Numbered from the stretch's first letter, positions 7,823 to 16,528 are shown. The stretch: 44,689 nt of DNA from Streptomyces sp. CB01881 (GCF_002953255.1 NZ_CP026498.1:982254-1026942); one strand, 5' to 3'. Notes: generated from the sequence alone by a model not told the origin. Made by a program: numbers and translations.

Positions 7823-8590
7823 TCATCGCTGGCCCTGCCGGCTCGGGAGCATCGTGAGGGCCCGCGAGCGCTGAGCCACCAGTTCGTCGTAGGTGCCATC
7901 GCGCTCGGCCCACCGGTGCATCAGGACGCCATTGACGAGGATCTCGCGCGGAGTGGGCTCGCTCCCCAGCAGGTCCATCACCTCGGTGGCAAAGTCGTCG
8001 AGCGGCAGCGCGTGCGGATTCACCTTTTCCTGTCCTGCCGTGGCGACGGCCGGGGGGACGAGCTCGACGACGTCGACGCCGGTGCCGTCGAGCTGCGCGC
8101 GCAGTGCCTCGGAGTAGGCGTGCACCGCGGCCTTCGAGGCGGCGTAGCTGGGCATGGGCGGGAACGGCAGGAAGGCGATGCCGGAGGTGACGGTGATGAA
8201 GGTGCCGGCACCCCTCTGGACCAGGTGCGGAGTGAAGGCATCGATGACCCGGATGGTGCCGAGCAGGTTGGTGTCGATCGTCGTTGCTGCCGCCTGGAAG
8301 TGCGCCGGGTCGCGCAGGTCCTCCAGGAGCATGACGCCCGACATCGTCACCACGGTGTCCAGCTCCGGGTATCGGGCAAGCGCGGCGTCACGGAAGGCTT
8401 CGACGGAGGCGCTGTCGGTGACGTCGACGCCGATCGTGCCGAATCCCTCCTCGGCGAGTTCCGAGAGCGCCTCCGGGCTGCGGCCGCCAATGGCCACGGT
8501 GCTGCCCGCCGCAGCGAACCGCCAGGCCAACTCCCGCCCGATTCCGGATGTTGCGCCGACGATGAGAACAGTGCGGTTGGAGAGGTCCAT
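7823..8590 (-). CDS. Short-chain dehydrogenase/reductase (SDR)
   Basis: 255 aa, classical SDR. The NAD(P)-binding GATSGIG motif is at residues 12-18, an NNAG-equivalent VTMSG at about 85, catalytic Ser in ITVTSGIA and the YAASK active site at about 150. It is the DltE-like subgroup, which generally oxidises or reduces unknown small alcohols/ketones. The minus-strand leader contains GAAGGGAAG just before ATG. It is divergent from an XRE regulator 188 bp away, an arrangement very common for MmyB-like regulators and their SDR target. The substrate is unknown. Confidence 0.85.
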   Translation of the reverse strand: MDLSNRTVLIVGATSGIGRELAWRFAAAGSTVAIGGRSPEALSELAEEGFGTIGVDVTDSASVEAFRDAALARYPELDTVVTMSGVMLLEDLRDPAHFQAAATTIDTNLLGTIRVIDAFTPHLVQRGAGTFITVTSGIAFLPFPPMPSYAASKAAVHAYSEALRAQLDGTGVDVVELVPPAVATAGQEKVNPHALPLDDFATEVMDLLGSEPTPREILVNGVLMHRWAERDGTYDELVAQRSRALTMLPSRQGQR

Positions 8591-8641
8591 GGGATCTTCC
8601 CTTCAGTCCGGGGCGCCGCCGGGCGTGCAGGCCGGCGGCGC

Positions 8642-8678
8642 AGACAGTGAGGCTCTGTCTCTTTCAAAACAGTGCTGT
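8642..8678. promoter_or_regulatory. Candidate operator region with ACAG/CTGT half-sites
   Basis: Between the divergent SDR and XRE genes are two dyads sharing the half-site ACAG/CTGT: agACAG-N7-CTGTct at 8642-8660 and ACAGTGCTGT at 8669-8678. They lie close to the SDR start and are candidates for XRE-regulator binding. No experimental basis is known to me. Confidence 0.35.
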
Positions 8679-8778
8679 CGCAGTCTTGACGGCATCCGAC
8701 GGGTGTAGAACGGCCCCCGTCTTCCCTGGTCCTGCCAGGGCCCCCTCTGAGATACGCGCACCGCACTACGGTGTCGGT

Positions 8779-9654
8779 ATGAAGGACGAGAAATCCGGCA
8801 ACCGGCTCGGCAGCTACCTACGTGCCCGGCGTGAGCTGGTCTCTCCGGCGCAGGCGGGACTCCCGCCCGGCGGGAACCGGCGTGTGCCGGGCCTGCGCCG
8901 CGAGGAGGTGGCCCTGCTCGCCGGCATCAGTCCCGACTACTACTTGCGCCTGGAACGGGGCCGCGACAAGAACCCCTCGCCGCAGGTCCTCGAAGCCATC
9001 GCGCGCGTGCTGCAGCTCGACGAGGTCGAGCGGACGTATCTGCTGGGCCTCTCGTCGGCACGCCCGAGAGCGCCGCGCCGTCGGCGGCCCGAGCACGTAC
9101 CGGCGCGGGTGCACGAGTTGCTCGGGCACCTTCAGCTTCCCGCGTTCGTCGAAGGGCGAGCGTTCGACGTCCTGGCCTCCAACCCCATGGCGATCGCCCT
9201 CTCCCCCCGTCTGCGGCCCGGCGAGAACCGGCTGCGTTCCCTCCTCCTGGACTCCGAGGAACAGGCCTTCCAGCAGGACTGGGCAAGGGCCACCGCCGAC
9301 TTCGTGGCTGCCCTGCGCACCACCATCGGGGACGACACCGACAATCCCCGGTTCGTCGAGCTCGTCGGCGAACTCGCCCTGTCCAGTCAGCGGTTCCGCA
9401 CCCTCTGGGCCCGCCACGACGTCCGCACTCTGGATGGAGGCACGACCACGGTGAACCACCCCGTCGTCGGCGAACTCCGTCTCCACCGCGACAAACTCGC
9501 CATCGACGACGTCATCCTCGTCATCTACTACCCCGACAAAGGCAGCGACAGCGACGAGAAACTGCGCCTCCTCGCCGCACTCGCACACACCGAGCCCGCC
9601 TACACAGCGCGCGGCATGGCCGACGCCGCACTACGCAACTGGCCACCCGTCTGA
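8779..9654 (+). CDS. MmyB-like XRE-family transcriptional regulator
   Basis: 291 aa from ATG8779 (a longer open frame upstream lacks coding signature). Residues 10-80 are an XRE helix-turn-helix with RRVPGLRREEVALLAGIS, YYLRLERGRDKNPS and LQLDEVERTYLLGL, the hallmark of MmyB-like proteins. The C-terminal 200 residues form the MmyB/MLTR ligand-binding PAS-like domain (FDVLASNPMAIAL; HPVVGELRLHRDKLAI). In this family the divergent oxidoreductase is the usual target. MLTR-type members sense fatty acids, but the ligand here is unknown. Confidence 0.88.
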   Translation: MKDEKSGNRLGSYLRARRELVSPAQAGLPPGGNRRVPGLRREEVALLAGISPDYYLRLERGRDKNPSPQVLEAIARVLQLDEVERTYLLGLSSARPRAPRRRRPEHVPARVHELLGHLQLPAFVEGRAFDVLASNPMAIALSPRLRPGENRLRSLLLDSEEQAFQQDWARATADFVAALRTTIGDDTDNPRFVELVGELALSSQRFRTLWARHDVRTLDGGTTTVNHPVVGELRLHRDKLAIDDVILVIYYPDKGSDSDEKLRLLAALAHTEPAYTARGMADAALRNWPPV

Positions 9655-9731
9655 GGCGCGCCCGGAGTTTTGTGTTTTTCGACCACCAGGGAAGGGGCTT
9701 GACGCCCTCGGGGTATCAGCCTGCCGCGTCA

Positions 9732-9758
9732 GTGCCATCACCGAGCCGGTGATGGCAC
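9732..9758 (+). terminator. Hairpin terminator after the XRE gene
   Basis: Perfect 12-bp stem gtgccatcaccg / cggtgatggcac with a 3-nt loop, 77 nt downstream of the XRE stop. Confidence 0.65.
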
Positions 9759-9821
9759 ATCACCCGCCACTCAGCACCTTCATATTCCTGCGATCCGCAC
9801 GCTCCCTCGGGCATCGACTGT

Positions 9822-9862
9822 GAGATGGGTGGCCAGTTTCGCAGCGCCGCGTCGGCCACCTG
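9822..9862 (-). pseudogene. Inverted remnant of an MmyB-like regulator 3' end
   Basis: On the minus strand this 41-nt stretch reads VADAALRNWPPI, matching the C-terminus of the intact XRE gene (MADAALRNWPPV at 9617-9651), with an inverted orientation and several silent-type differences. It appears to be the last trace of a second regulator copy between the XRE and TetR genes. Confidence 0.45.
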
Positions 9863-9909
9863 CTGGAGTTCGGAGCGGTCCGACAATCATGGTGGGTCGT
9901 CTAGGTTTC

Positions 9910-10659
9910 TCACCGAGGCTCGGCGTGGGGTGGTGCGGGGATCCGGCGATGAACGTCCTCGAACAGATCCCGCATCGCCATGTGGAAGATCTCGGCCTGG
10001 TGTTCGCCGACAAAGGCGGTGTGTCCGAAGACTTCCAGGACGACCATGCCGTGCATGTGCCCCCATGCGCTGACGAGGAGAGCGGCCGCAGGAGGCGGCA
10101 GGGTGTCCGGGCCGTGCGGAATCAAGTGTTCCAGGTCCGCCTGGAGGGCTGACGAGAGGACCCGGGTGCCGGCCGCGGCCAGTTGTGACGTGGTGAACCC
10201 GCCGAACAACTCGCGCTGGAAGACCTCGCCCACCCGGCGCATCGCCTGAACGGTCGGACCCTCGGCCGGTGCCTCGTAGTGCCGCAACGGCGCCCCGTAC
10301 AGCAGCTGGAATCGCTCGGGGTGGGTAACGGCCCATCGGCGGTAACCCTCGGCGGCGGCCAGGAACCGCAGAGCAGCCGGTTCGTCCGCCATCGTGTCGA
10401 CAGCCGCTGTCACGGCGTCAGCCAGGTCCTCGTACGCCTTGGCGACGAGAACCGTGACGAGGGCGTCCCGGTTCGGAAAATAGTGGTAGAGCCCCTGCAC
10501 GGTCATACCGAGGCCACGGGCGACCGCTCTCAGGGACAGGGCGTGCAACCCGTGCTCGGCGAGGTGGCTCTCGGCAGCGGCCACGATCTCCTGGGTGGCG
10601 ACGGCCCGGCGTCGCTGGCGCAGGGATGGCAGGACCGTCGCGGACGCGTCTGCGGACAT
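9910..10659 (-). CDS. TetR/AcrR-family repressor (WHG-type C-terminal domain)
   Basis: 249 aa. The N-terminal helix-turn-helix is at residues 18-65: QEIVAAAESHLAEHG, LSLRAVARGLGMTVQGLYHY, FPNRDALV. The C-terminal ligand domain resembles the WHG class (YRRWAVTHPERFQLLYG; SAWGHMHGMVVLEVFGH). It is divergently transcribed from an MMPL transporter, with a 19-bp operator-like palindrome between them. This strongly suggests it represses the exporter and itself until a ligand, probably an exported lipophilic compound, is bound. Confidence 0.9.
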   Translation of the reverse strand: MSADASATVLPSLRQRRRAVATQEIVAAAESHLAEHGLHALSLRAVARGLGMTVQGLYHYFPNRDALVTVLVAKAYEDLADAVTAAVDTMADEPAALRFLAAAEGYRRWAVTHPERFQLLYGAPLRHYEAPAEGPTVQAMRRVGEVFQRELFGGFTTSQLAAAGTRVLSSALQADLEHLIPHGPDTLPPPAAALLVSAWGHMHGMVVLEVFGHTAFVGEHQAEIFHMAMRDLFEDVHRRIPAPPHAEPR

Positions 10660-10715
10660 ACGGCGATCCTATGGTGCCGACCCGACGGGGTCTCAGAGGT
10701 CTACGACTATCTGAA

Positions 10716-10734
10716 TACCTAACAGTGTCAGGTA
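10716..10734. promoter_or_regulatory. TetR operator-like palindrome
   Basis: TACCTAACAGTGTCAGGTA, with arms TACCT and AGGTA and near-symmetric core, in the TetR-MMPL intergenic region 57 bp from the repressor start. It matches the ACCTnACAnTGTnAGGT pattern I associate with operators of this TetR subclass. It is the only strong dyad in the region. Confidence 0.65.
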
Positions 10735-10905
10735 AATCTCCTCCTGCTCAAAGGCCGATCGCCTGACTAGCGTCGTGCCCTGGTGATGAAGAGCGCGGCG
10801 CCGCGCCCCCTCTGGCGGGGCGAAGGAGATCTGCGCCGCACTGCGCCGGCCCATGCCCGGCCCACCCCGTCTTGCCCCCAGAAGAAGCTTCAAAGGAGAT
10901 CATCC

Positions 10906-13146
10906 GTGTTCGAACGTGTGGCCGGATTGGCGATTCGCCGATCCCGGCTGGTCCTGGTCGTCGCCGCCCTGGCCGTGGCCCTTATGGGGGTCGTGGGAGC
11001 GGGCGCCTTCGACAAGCTGAAGGGGGGTGGCTTCGATGACCCGGCCTCTCCCTCCACCCGGGCATCGAAGGTCATCGACGAGAAGTTCGGCGGCGAGACC
11101 AACCTCGTCCTGCTGGTCGGCTCCCCCGCCGGCCGCATCGACACCCCCGCCCACCGAGAGACCGGCCAAGCCCTGGTGGCCGAGCTCAAGAGGGACAAGC
11201 GCCTCAGCAACGTCGTCTCGTACTGGGAAACCAACAGCCCAGACCTGCTCTCCAAGGACGGCCGCGAGGCCATGGTGCTCACCCACGTGAGAGGCGACGC
11301 CACCCAGCAGCGGAAATACGCCAAGGAGATCCTCGACACCTACAGCGGCACCTACAGGAACACCCTCACCGTCCAGGCCGGAGGGGGCGCCGCCGTGGGC
11401 GCAGACCTGTCGAACCAGGTGGTCGAGGATCTGATCCTCGCCGAAGGGATCGCCATACCGCTGACTCTCGTACTGCTCCTGTTCGTCTTCGGCAGTGTGG
11501 TCGCGGCCCTGCTGCCGCTGATCATCGCGCTGATCGCCATCATGGGATCGTTCGCCCAGCTCTTCCTGCTCGGCAGCGTCACCGATGTCGCCGACACCGC
11601 GACCAACCTCACCACCGCCCTGGGCCTGGGACTGGGCATCGACTACGCCCTGCTGATGGTCAGCCGCTTCCGGGAGCAGCTCGCGGCCGGGGTGAGCGTG
11701 GACGACGCCGTCCGGCGCACCGTGCACACAGCGGGCCGCACCGTCGCCTTCTCCGCCGCTACCGTCGCGGCCGCCCTCGCGGCACTCCTGGTGTTCCCGC
11801 AGTACTTCCTGCGCTCGTTCGGCTTCGCCGGAGTCGGCGTCGTCGCGATCGCGGCCCTGAGCACCCTGTTCGTGATGCCGGCCCTGCTGAAGGTTCTGGG
11901 GCACCGGGTCAACAGCGGTCGGCTGCCGTGGGCGAAGACGCGGAACTCCGCCGCCCGCGCACCCCTGTGGGGACGGGTGGCACGCACCGTCATGCGGCGG
12001 CCCGCGCTCACCGCACTGCCCGTCCTCGCGGTGCTGTTCTTTGCGGCCGGCCCGCTGCTGAACATCACCTTCGGCACGCCGGACGAACGCGTGCTGCCCA
12101 AGGACGCCGAAAGCCGCCAGGTCTCGCAGGCACTGCGCCAGAAGTTCGGCGGCAGCGAGGACTCGGCCCTCCACATCGCCATCAACCAGCCCGTGGACAA
12201 GACCCCGCTGGCGTCGTACGCAGCCCGACTGGCCGCGCTCAAGGGCGTCGAGCGCGTCGAGACCAGCACGGGAACCTACACCGCGGGCCAATCCACGGCG
12301 ACCGGGCCGGGCGACCCGACGCTGGGCCGACCCGACGCACAGCGGATCAGCGTGATGAGCGGCCTGACACCGAAGTCGGACGCGGCCCAGAGCCTCGTCG
12401 AGCAGGTGCGCTCGGCCACCCCTCCCCCAGGGACACACCCCCTGCTCGGCGGAACGGACGCCGAACTCGTCGACTCCAAGGAATCCATCGGCGACCGGCT
12501 CCCCCTGGCCGTGGCCCTGATCGTCGTCACCACCTTCCTGCTGCTCTTCCTGTTCACCGGCAGCATCGTGCAGCCGCTGCGCGCACTGGTCCTGAACGTG
12601 ATCAGCCTGGGAGCCACCCTCGGCGTGATGACCTGGATCTTCCAGGACGGCACCCTCTCCTCACTGCTCGGCTTCACCGCACAGCCGATGGAGATGACGA
12701 TGACCGTGCTGATGTTCTGCATCGCCTTCGGCCTCTCGATGGACTACGAGGTCTTCGTCACCAGCAGGATCAAGGAACTCCACGATCAGGGAGCGGACAA
12801 CGAGACCGCCGTGGGCAACGGACTCGGCCACACCGGAAGCATCGTCAGCGCGGCGGCCTGCCTGCTCGCGGTGAGCTTCTTCGCCTTCGGCACCTCCAAG
12901 CTCAGCTTCATGCAGATGTTCGGCCTCGGCAGCGGACTGGCCATCCTCATCGACGCCATCGCCGTACGCGGCGTCCTGGTCCCCGCCGCGATGCGGGTGC
13001 TCGGCCGCTCGGCCTGGTACGCGCCCCGCCTCCTGCGCAGACTCCACAACCGCTACGGCCTGAGCGAGGGCGGACCCGAGCCGACCTCCCCATCCGGACC
13101 CGCGGCGGTGGCCCCGGCACCCACGGCGAACTGGACCAGGGGCTGA
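10906..13146 (+). CDS. MMPL/RND-family membrane transporter
   Basis: Start GTG10906 is fixed by AAAGGAG at 10892-10898; the frame open to 10783 is not needed. The 746-aa protein has the MMPL layout. TM1 is near residue 14-35, a periplasmic loop follows to about residue 180, and helices 2-6 include GLGLGIDYALLMVSRFRE. TM7 follows near residue 375, then a second loop and the second helix bundle with IAFGLSMDYEVFVTSRIKE. The two D-Y motifs in the bundles are the proton-relay sites of this family. MMPL proteins export lipids or hydrophobic metabolites. Regulation by the divergent TetR is likely. Confidence 0.92.
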   Translation: MFERVAGLAIRRSRLVLVVAALAVALMGVVGAGAFDKLKGGGFDDPASPSTRASKVIDEKFGGETNLVLLVGSPAGRIDTPAHRETGQALVAELKRDKRLSNVVSYWETNSPDLLSKDGREAMVLTHVRGDATQQRKYAKEILDTYSGTYRNTLTVQAGGGAAVGADLSNQVVEDLILAEGIAIPLTLVLLLFVFGSVVAALLPLIIALIAIMGSFAQLFLLGSVTDVADTATNLTTALGLGLGIDYALLMVSRFREQLAAGVSVDDAVRRTVHTAGRTVAFSAATVAAALAALLVFPQYFLRSFGFAGVGVVAIAALSTLFVMPALLKVLGHRVNSGRLPWAKTRNSAARAPLWGRVARTVMRRPALTALPVLAVLFFAAGPLLNITFGTPDERVLPKDAESRQVSQALRQKFGGSEDSALHIAINQPVDKTPLASYAARLAALKGVERVETSTGTYTAGQSTATGPGDPTLGRPDAQRISVMSGLTPKSDAAQSLVEQVRSATPPPGTHPLLGGTDAELVDSKESIGDRLPLAVALIVVTTFLLLFLFTGSIVQPLRALVLNVISLGATLGVMTWIFQDGTLSSLLGFTAQPMEMTMTVLMFCIAFGLSMDYEVFVTSRIKELHDQGADNETAVGNGLGHTGSIVSAAACLLAVSFFAFGTSKLSFMQMFGLGSGLAILIDAIAVRGVLVPAAMRVLGRSAWYAPRLLRRLHNRYGLSEGGPEPTSPSGPAAVAPAPTANWTRG

Positions 13147-13283
13147 CCAGCAAGCGCCGCCCGGCGCGACTCCGGTTTCCGTCTGTCCGCGCGCCACCGC
13201 GAGTCGGCACACGGCGGCGAGCTGCCTGCCCGGATGGCCTGATCATGCAGGACCACTGGTCACACGGGGGCACGCTTCGACAC

Positions 13284-13312
13284 CGCCGGGGGCCCGGTAC
13301 GGGCCCCCGGCG
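13284..13312 (+). terminator. GC-rich hairpin terminator after the MMPL gene
   Basis: A 13-bp perfect stem around a gta loop (arms 13284-13296 and 13300-13312), located between the transporter and the Dabb-domain gene. Confidence 0.65.
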
Positions 13313-13364
13313 CTCAGGAATCCAAAGACGAGACGGTGCCGTACCAAGTTTTGAGGAGAAGGCC

Positions 13365-13787
13365 ATGATCTTCCATATCAACCGCTTGACGCCCAAGCCC
13401 GACCTGAGTGAGGAGCAGCTCAAGGCCTGCCTCGACCTGCTGCGCCAGGTCGGCGAGACCTGTCCCGCCGTGAAGTCGTACGTGGTCGGCCCACACCCCA
13501 CTGGGGGCTTCGCATACGGAGCCGTGTTCGTGATCGAAGACCTCGACGGCTACCACGAGTACCTGAACCATCCCGCGCACGTCCGCCTCGAACTGGAAGG
13601 CATCGGCTACCTCGCGCGGTTTGAGGCCTTCGACATCACGGACTCCGCCGACCCCGAGATCAAAGCAAAGATCGAGCAGGTACAGGCTCGCCACTTCGCC
13701 GAACACCCCGAGATCGCCGCACTCGTGGCACAGGCCGCCTCTTTCACCAGGCCCGGCGGCGAAGACACAACAACCCCGTCCTCCTGA
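13365..13787 (+). CDS. Dabb-like (dimeric alpha/beta-barrel) domain protein
   Basis: 140 aa from ATG13365 with GAGGAGAAGG just upstream. Residues 1-97 show the stress-responsive A/B-barrel pattern: a first beta strand (MIFHINRLTPK), a helix, a YVVGPHPTGGFAYGAVFVIE strand pair, and a HEYLNHPAHV helix. The residual C-terminal tail is acidic and low in complexity. Dabb proteins are small dimers that bind or transform hydrophobic or polyketide-like compounds. No partner gene defines the role here; the NTF2-like gene follows after 114 bp, possibly on the same transcript. Confidence 0.75.
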   Translation: MIFHINRLTPKPDLSEEQLKACLDLLRQVGETCPAVKSYVVGPHPTGGFAYGAVFVIEDLDGYHEYLNHPAHVRLELEGIGYLARFEAFDITDSADPEIKAKIEQVQARHFAEHPEIAALVAQAASFTRPGGEDTTTPSS

Positions 13788-13901
13788 GCGGCGAAATCCT
13801 GCCGGGCGCCCCACGGCCACACCCCTGACGAGGCGCCAGGCGTAGAGCGCACATTCAGAGCGCGCCCAGCGCGCAACAACCCGCGGAACCAGGAGCTCGC
13901 A

Positions 13902-14273
13902 ATGAACACGAACGACCCGATCGACCGGCTCAAGGACGCGATCAACTCTCACGACCCTCACCAGGTCGCTGACTGCTTCACCACCGACTATCGGTCCGAG
14001 ACCCCGCATCGGCCGCAAGACGGCTTCACCGGGAATGACCGGGTGCTCATGAACTGGACCGCCATCTTCGGTCGGCTGCCCGACATCCGGGCCGAGGTTC
14101 TTCGCCGCACCACGGCTGATGCCGAACTGTGGTCGGAATGGGAGATGGTCGGCACAGCCCCGGACGGCACCCAGGCCGTCATGCGTGGGCCAGTCATCAT
14201 GACGACCCGCGACGGACGCATCGACTGGACACGTTTCTATCTCAGCCCTGTCGCGGTCAACGTCAACGGATGA
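13902..14273 (+). CDS. SnoaL/NTF2-like fold protein
   Basis: 123 aa with CAGGAG before ATG13902. The sequence has the cone-shaped NTF2/SnoaL pattern: an N-terminal helix pair (DPIDRLKDAINSHDPHQVAD), CFTTDYRSETPHR, NWTAIFGRLPDIRAEVL, and paired strands ending GRIDWTRFYLSPV. Members include cyclases, isomerases and many small proteins of unknown role. No catalytic His/Asp can be assigned confidently. It follows the Dabb gene; both are typical small-molecule-binding folds. Confidence 0.75.
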   Translation: MNTNDPIDRLKDAINSHDPHQVADCFTTDYRSETPHRPQDGFTGNDRVLMNWTAIFGRLPDIRAEVLRRTTADAELWSEWEMVGTAPDGTQAVMRGPVIMTTRDGRIDWTRFYLSPVAVNVNG

Positions 14274-14498
14274 GCTGACTGAGGTTTTCTCAACGAAATG
14301 GTCTGGTCCCCGCCGAGGTATGAAGGGCGGCCGCGGACAGACGTGAGCCCCTGGTAGGACAGGTCTTTCTCACAGGATGCCTGGTCACCGGGGGCTTCAC
14401 GTTGGTCACCTATGCTGCAGTACTCGTTCCGCACATCGTGGAAAGGCTGGCCAATGAATCGGCTGGGCCGTGGGTGAGCGGGTCAGTAGGCTGCGGCC

Positions 14499-14804
14499 AT
14501 GTTCGAATACCACGGCTGGATCAACGTTCAGGAGAGCGCCAGCGCCGACGATGACGACTACGACGACGGCCGTCTGCGGGGGATCGTCGAGGGCATCGAG
14601 CGGCGCATCCGGGAGATCGGCAGCCCGTATCTGCTTGATCTGCGATGGATGAACGGGCAGGTGTTCATCCACTTCGGGGGATTCCGCAACCACCGGGACG
14701 CGGAGATCATGGAGTTCTTCGGGGAGGTCGGTGAGCGGGCTCCGGGTTCGTATGGCCTGTTGCATGTGCACGATGACGAGGACCCTGTGAGTTCCCCGTC
14801 TTGA
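14499..14804 (+). pseudogene. Imm7-family immunity protein, C-terminally truncated
   Basis: 101 aa. The first about 96 residues match Imm7 (polymorphic-toxin immunity) from memory: the MFEYHGW start, ERRIREIGSPYLLDLRWMNG, FGGFRNHRD, and APGSYGLLHVHDDEDP. Full-length relatives continue for about 30 residues through a conserved FxxWxxxRG segment. Here the match stops at DEDP and the frame ends VSSPS, immediately before a dead transposase. No cognate toxin gene is nearby, so it is an orphan, and probably damaged by the neighbouring insertion. Confidence 0.7.
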
Positions 14805-14874
14805 TCCTTATGCCGTGAAGGGCTCTGGCAGCTGAATTCGTAGATTGAGCTGGAATCTATGGGGTCTCGCTCAG

Positions 14875-15342
14875 ATGGCTCCTGGGATGGCCAGGAAGTG
14901 CTGGTGGAACTACTCCGGCAAGCACAAGACCCACGGCCTGCTGTTCCTCGCGCTCACCGACGAGCGGGGCAACCTGGCCTGGATCTCCGCGGCGTAGCCG
15001 GGCCGCTCCAGTGAGATCACCACCGCCCGCCACAACCAGATCACCGCACACCTTCGGGACGCCGGCCTCGGTGCCCTGGCCGATCTTGGCTTTGTCGGCC
15101 TCGATGACAACCCTGACGACCCGGTGATCGTCACCGGCCGCAAGGCCACCCGAGGCCACCCGCTCACCGCCGCGCAGAAGGAAGCGAACAGGCTGGTCAG
15201 CCGCGAACGCGCGGCCAACGAGCACGGCTTCGCCGACCTCAAGGCGTGGCGCATCCTCACCAAGGTCCGCATGAACGCCCGCCACGCCACCAAGCTCCTG
15301 CGGGCACTGCTCGTGCTGACGAACGCCGAGGTCAGCCGCTGA
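14875..15342 (+). pseudogene. IS5-type (DDE_Tnp_4) transposase, 3' half with internal stop
   Basis: One frame carries WWNYSGKHKTHGLLFLALTD, then TAG at 14995-14997, then SSEITTARHNQITAHLRDAG, LADLGFVGLDD (catalytic Asp region), and ANEHGFADLKAWRILTKVR (catalytic Glu region), ending TNAEVSR at 15342. The N-terminal half with the DNA-binding domain and first Asp is missing, and the in-frame TAG breaks what remains. It abuts the truncated Imm7 gene, which it probably disrupted. Confidence 0.8.
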
Positions 15343-15489
15343 CGGATGATCACCTGCTGGCGATCACGCTCCCGAGCAGCCCGAGGACCCCACCCCCGCC
15401 CCACACCAGAGCCCGTGACCTGCAGCTTTGAGGATGAAAACCTCTCACTGGTCGCACCGTACCCGCGCGCTCTGCGCCTGCCCCAACCG

Positions 15490-15810
15490 TCAGCGTGGGT
15501 GCCGGTGGGACATGGACGCCGGGCCTGACGGCCCGGGTGGTTGCGGTGGCTCCCGGCCCTGTCGGGTCGGCCGGTTGTTCGGCGGTGTGGTCTGGGGGCT
15601 GCCCGGATCGGGGACGGGCAGTGGCCAGTTGGGGTGGGCGAGGTGGTGGCGCAGGGCTTCGAGGCGGGCGAGGTGGTGGTCGAGGGCGGCGGTGACGGTG
15701 CTCGTGGTGGCGGCTACTCGTGCTTCGAGGTCGTGGATCCGGTCCAGGAGGTCCTGCCAGCGCCTTTCGGCGGCGGCGACGGGGTCAGGCGCGGCGTCGG
15801 TCGCTGTCAT
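15490..15810 (-). CDS. Small coiled-coil protein co-transcribed with the RheA-like regulator
   Basis: 106 aa. Residues 10-60 form a predicted coiled coil/long helix ([36 protein letters not shown]). The rest is Pro-rich and disordered, ending SHRHPR. Its start lies 26 nt inside the 3' end of the upstream regulator gene, so the two are translationally coupled. No family recognised. Being fixed behind the hsp18 regulator suggests a role in the same response, but this is inference. Confidence 0.55.
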   Translation of the reverse strand: MTATDAAPDPVAAAERRWQDLLDRIHDLEARVAATTSTVTAALDHHLARLEALRHHLAHPNWPLPVPDPGSPQTTPPNNRPTRQGREPPQPPGPSGPASMSHRHPR

Positions 15811-16471
15811 CGCGGAGCTGGGCGGTGTGGTGGGTGAGGGCGTCGAGGCGGGTGGCGAGGTCGCCCTGGCCGGTGCCGAGGTGGGGGCGGATGGCGGCGA
15901 GGGGCTCTATGAGGTCGGCGGGGTCGGTGGCGCCGAGGGCGGCGGTCAGGGCGGCCTGGGCGGGGCGGGCGCCGGGGGTGAGTGCGGTCGTGGTGATCTG
16001 GGCGGCGAGGACCCGCAGCTCGGCGGCGTTGTCGCGGGCCCAGGCGGTCACGGTTCGGTCGGCGGCCCGGCGGTCGCGGGCGGCCTTGACGCGTTCCGCT
16101 CCGGTACCGGCCTGCGTCGTGCCACTGGCGGGCTTGAGGCGCAGGTAGCGGTTCTCGGCGGCCTGGCGGCTGGCGACGCCCATGGGGCGGGCGAGGTCGG
16201 CCCAGGTGGCGCCGGCCTCCCGGGCGGTCTCCACCAGGCCGGCTTCCCAGCCGGCGAGTTCGGTGCGCAGTTCGCGCAGCAGCACCAGGGCGGCCAGCGC
16301 CTGCCCGGAGCCTTCCTGCTCGTCAGGGGTGGTCGGAGGCTGGGACGCGGGGTCCTGGGCGGTGCGGACGGCGTCGTCGATGGCGGCCAGCGCCGCCGCG
16401 GCCGCCAGGAACGAGGCGGGCTCGACCGGCCGGGGACCGTCAGGGGCGGCTCTGCGGGGCTTCTCGCTCAT
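15785..16471 (-). CDS. RheA-like hsp18 transcriptional regulator
   Basis: 228 aa, divergent from hsp18. The protein is almost all helical, with an HTH-like segment [20 protein letters not shown] followed by [11 protein letters not shown] (about residues 84-114) and a long C-terminal helical part. It resembles proteins annotated as HSP18 transcriptional regulators in streptomycetes. In S. albus, RheA, encoded divergently from hsp18, represses hsp18 and acts as a thermosensor (established knowledge). The 109-bp intergenic region contains a near copy of the RheA operator. I infer the same role; the orthology itself was not computed. Confidence 0.75.
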   Translation of the reverse strand: MSEKPRRAAPDGPRPVEPASFLAAAAALAAIDDAVRTAQDPASQPPTTPDEQEGSGQALAALVLLRELRTELAGWEAGLVETAREAGATWADLARPMGVASRQAAENRYLRLKPASGTTQAGTGAERVKAARDRRAADRTVTAWARDNAAELRVLAAQITTTALTPGARPAQAALTAALGATDPADLIEPLAAIRPHLGTGQGDLATRLDALTHHTAQLRDDSDRRRA

Positions 16472-16499
16472 GCAGTCACTCTACAGGCGACACCAGGGC

Positions 16500-16528
16500 T
16501 TGTCATCGGGTGAATGACGCGCTAGAAA
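16500..16528 (+). promoter_or_regulatory. hsp18 promoter with embedded RheA-like operator
   Basis: TTGTCA (16500-16505), a 17-bp spacer and TAGAAA (16523-16528) form a near-consensus vegetative promoter. Overlapping it is TGTCATC-N5-AATGACG at 16501-16519. The RheA operator known from S. albus hsp18 is, as I recall, TGTCATC-N5-GATGACA, so the left arm is exact and 5 of 7 right-arm bases agree. Binding would block polymerase between -35 and -10. Confidence 0.7.

Noticed and set aside
15428..16513. 361-codon plus-strand frame opposite the RheA-like regulator
   Set aside because: Gly/Val/Ala low-complexity translation. The minus-strand regulator has an HTH and the right position opposite hsp18.
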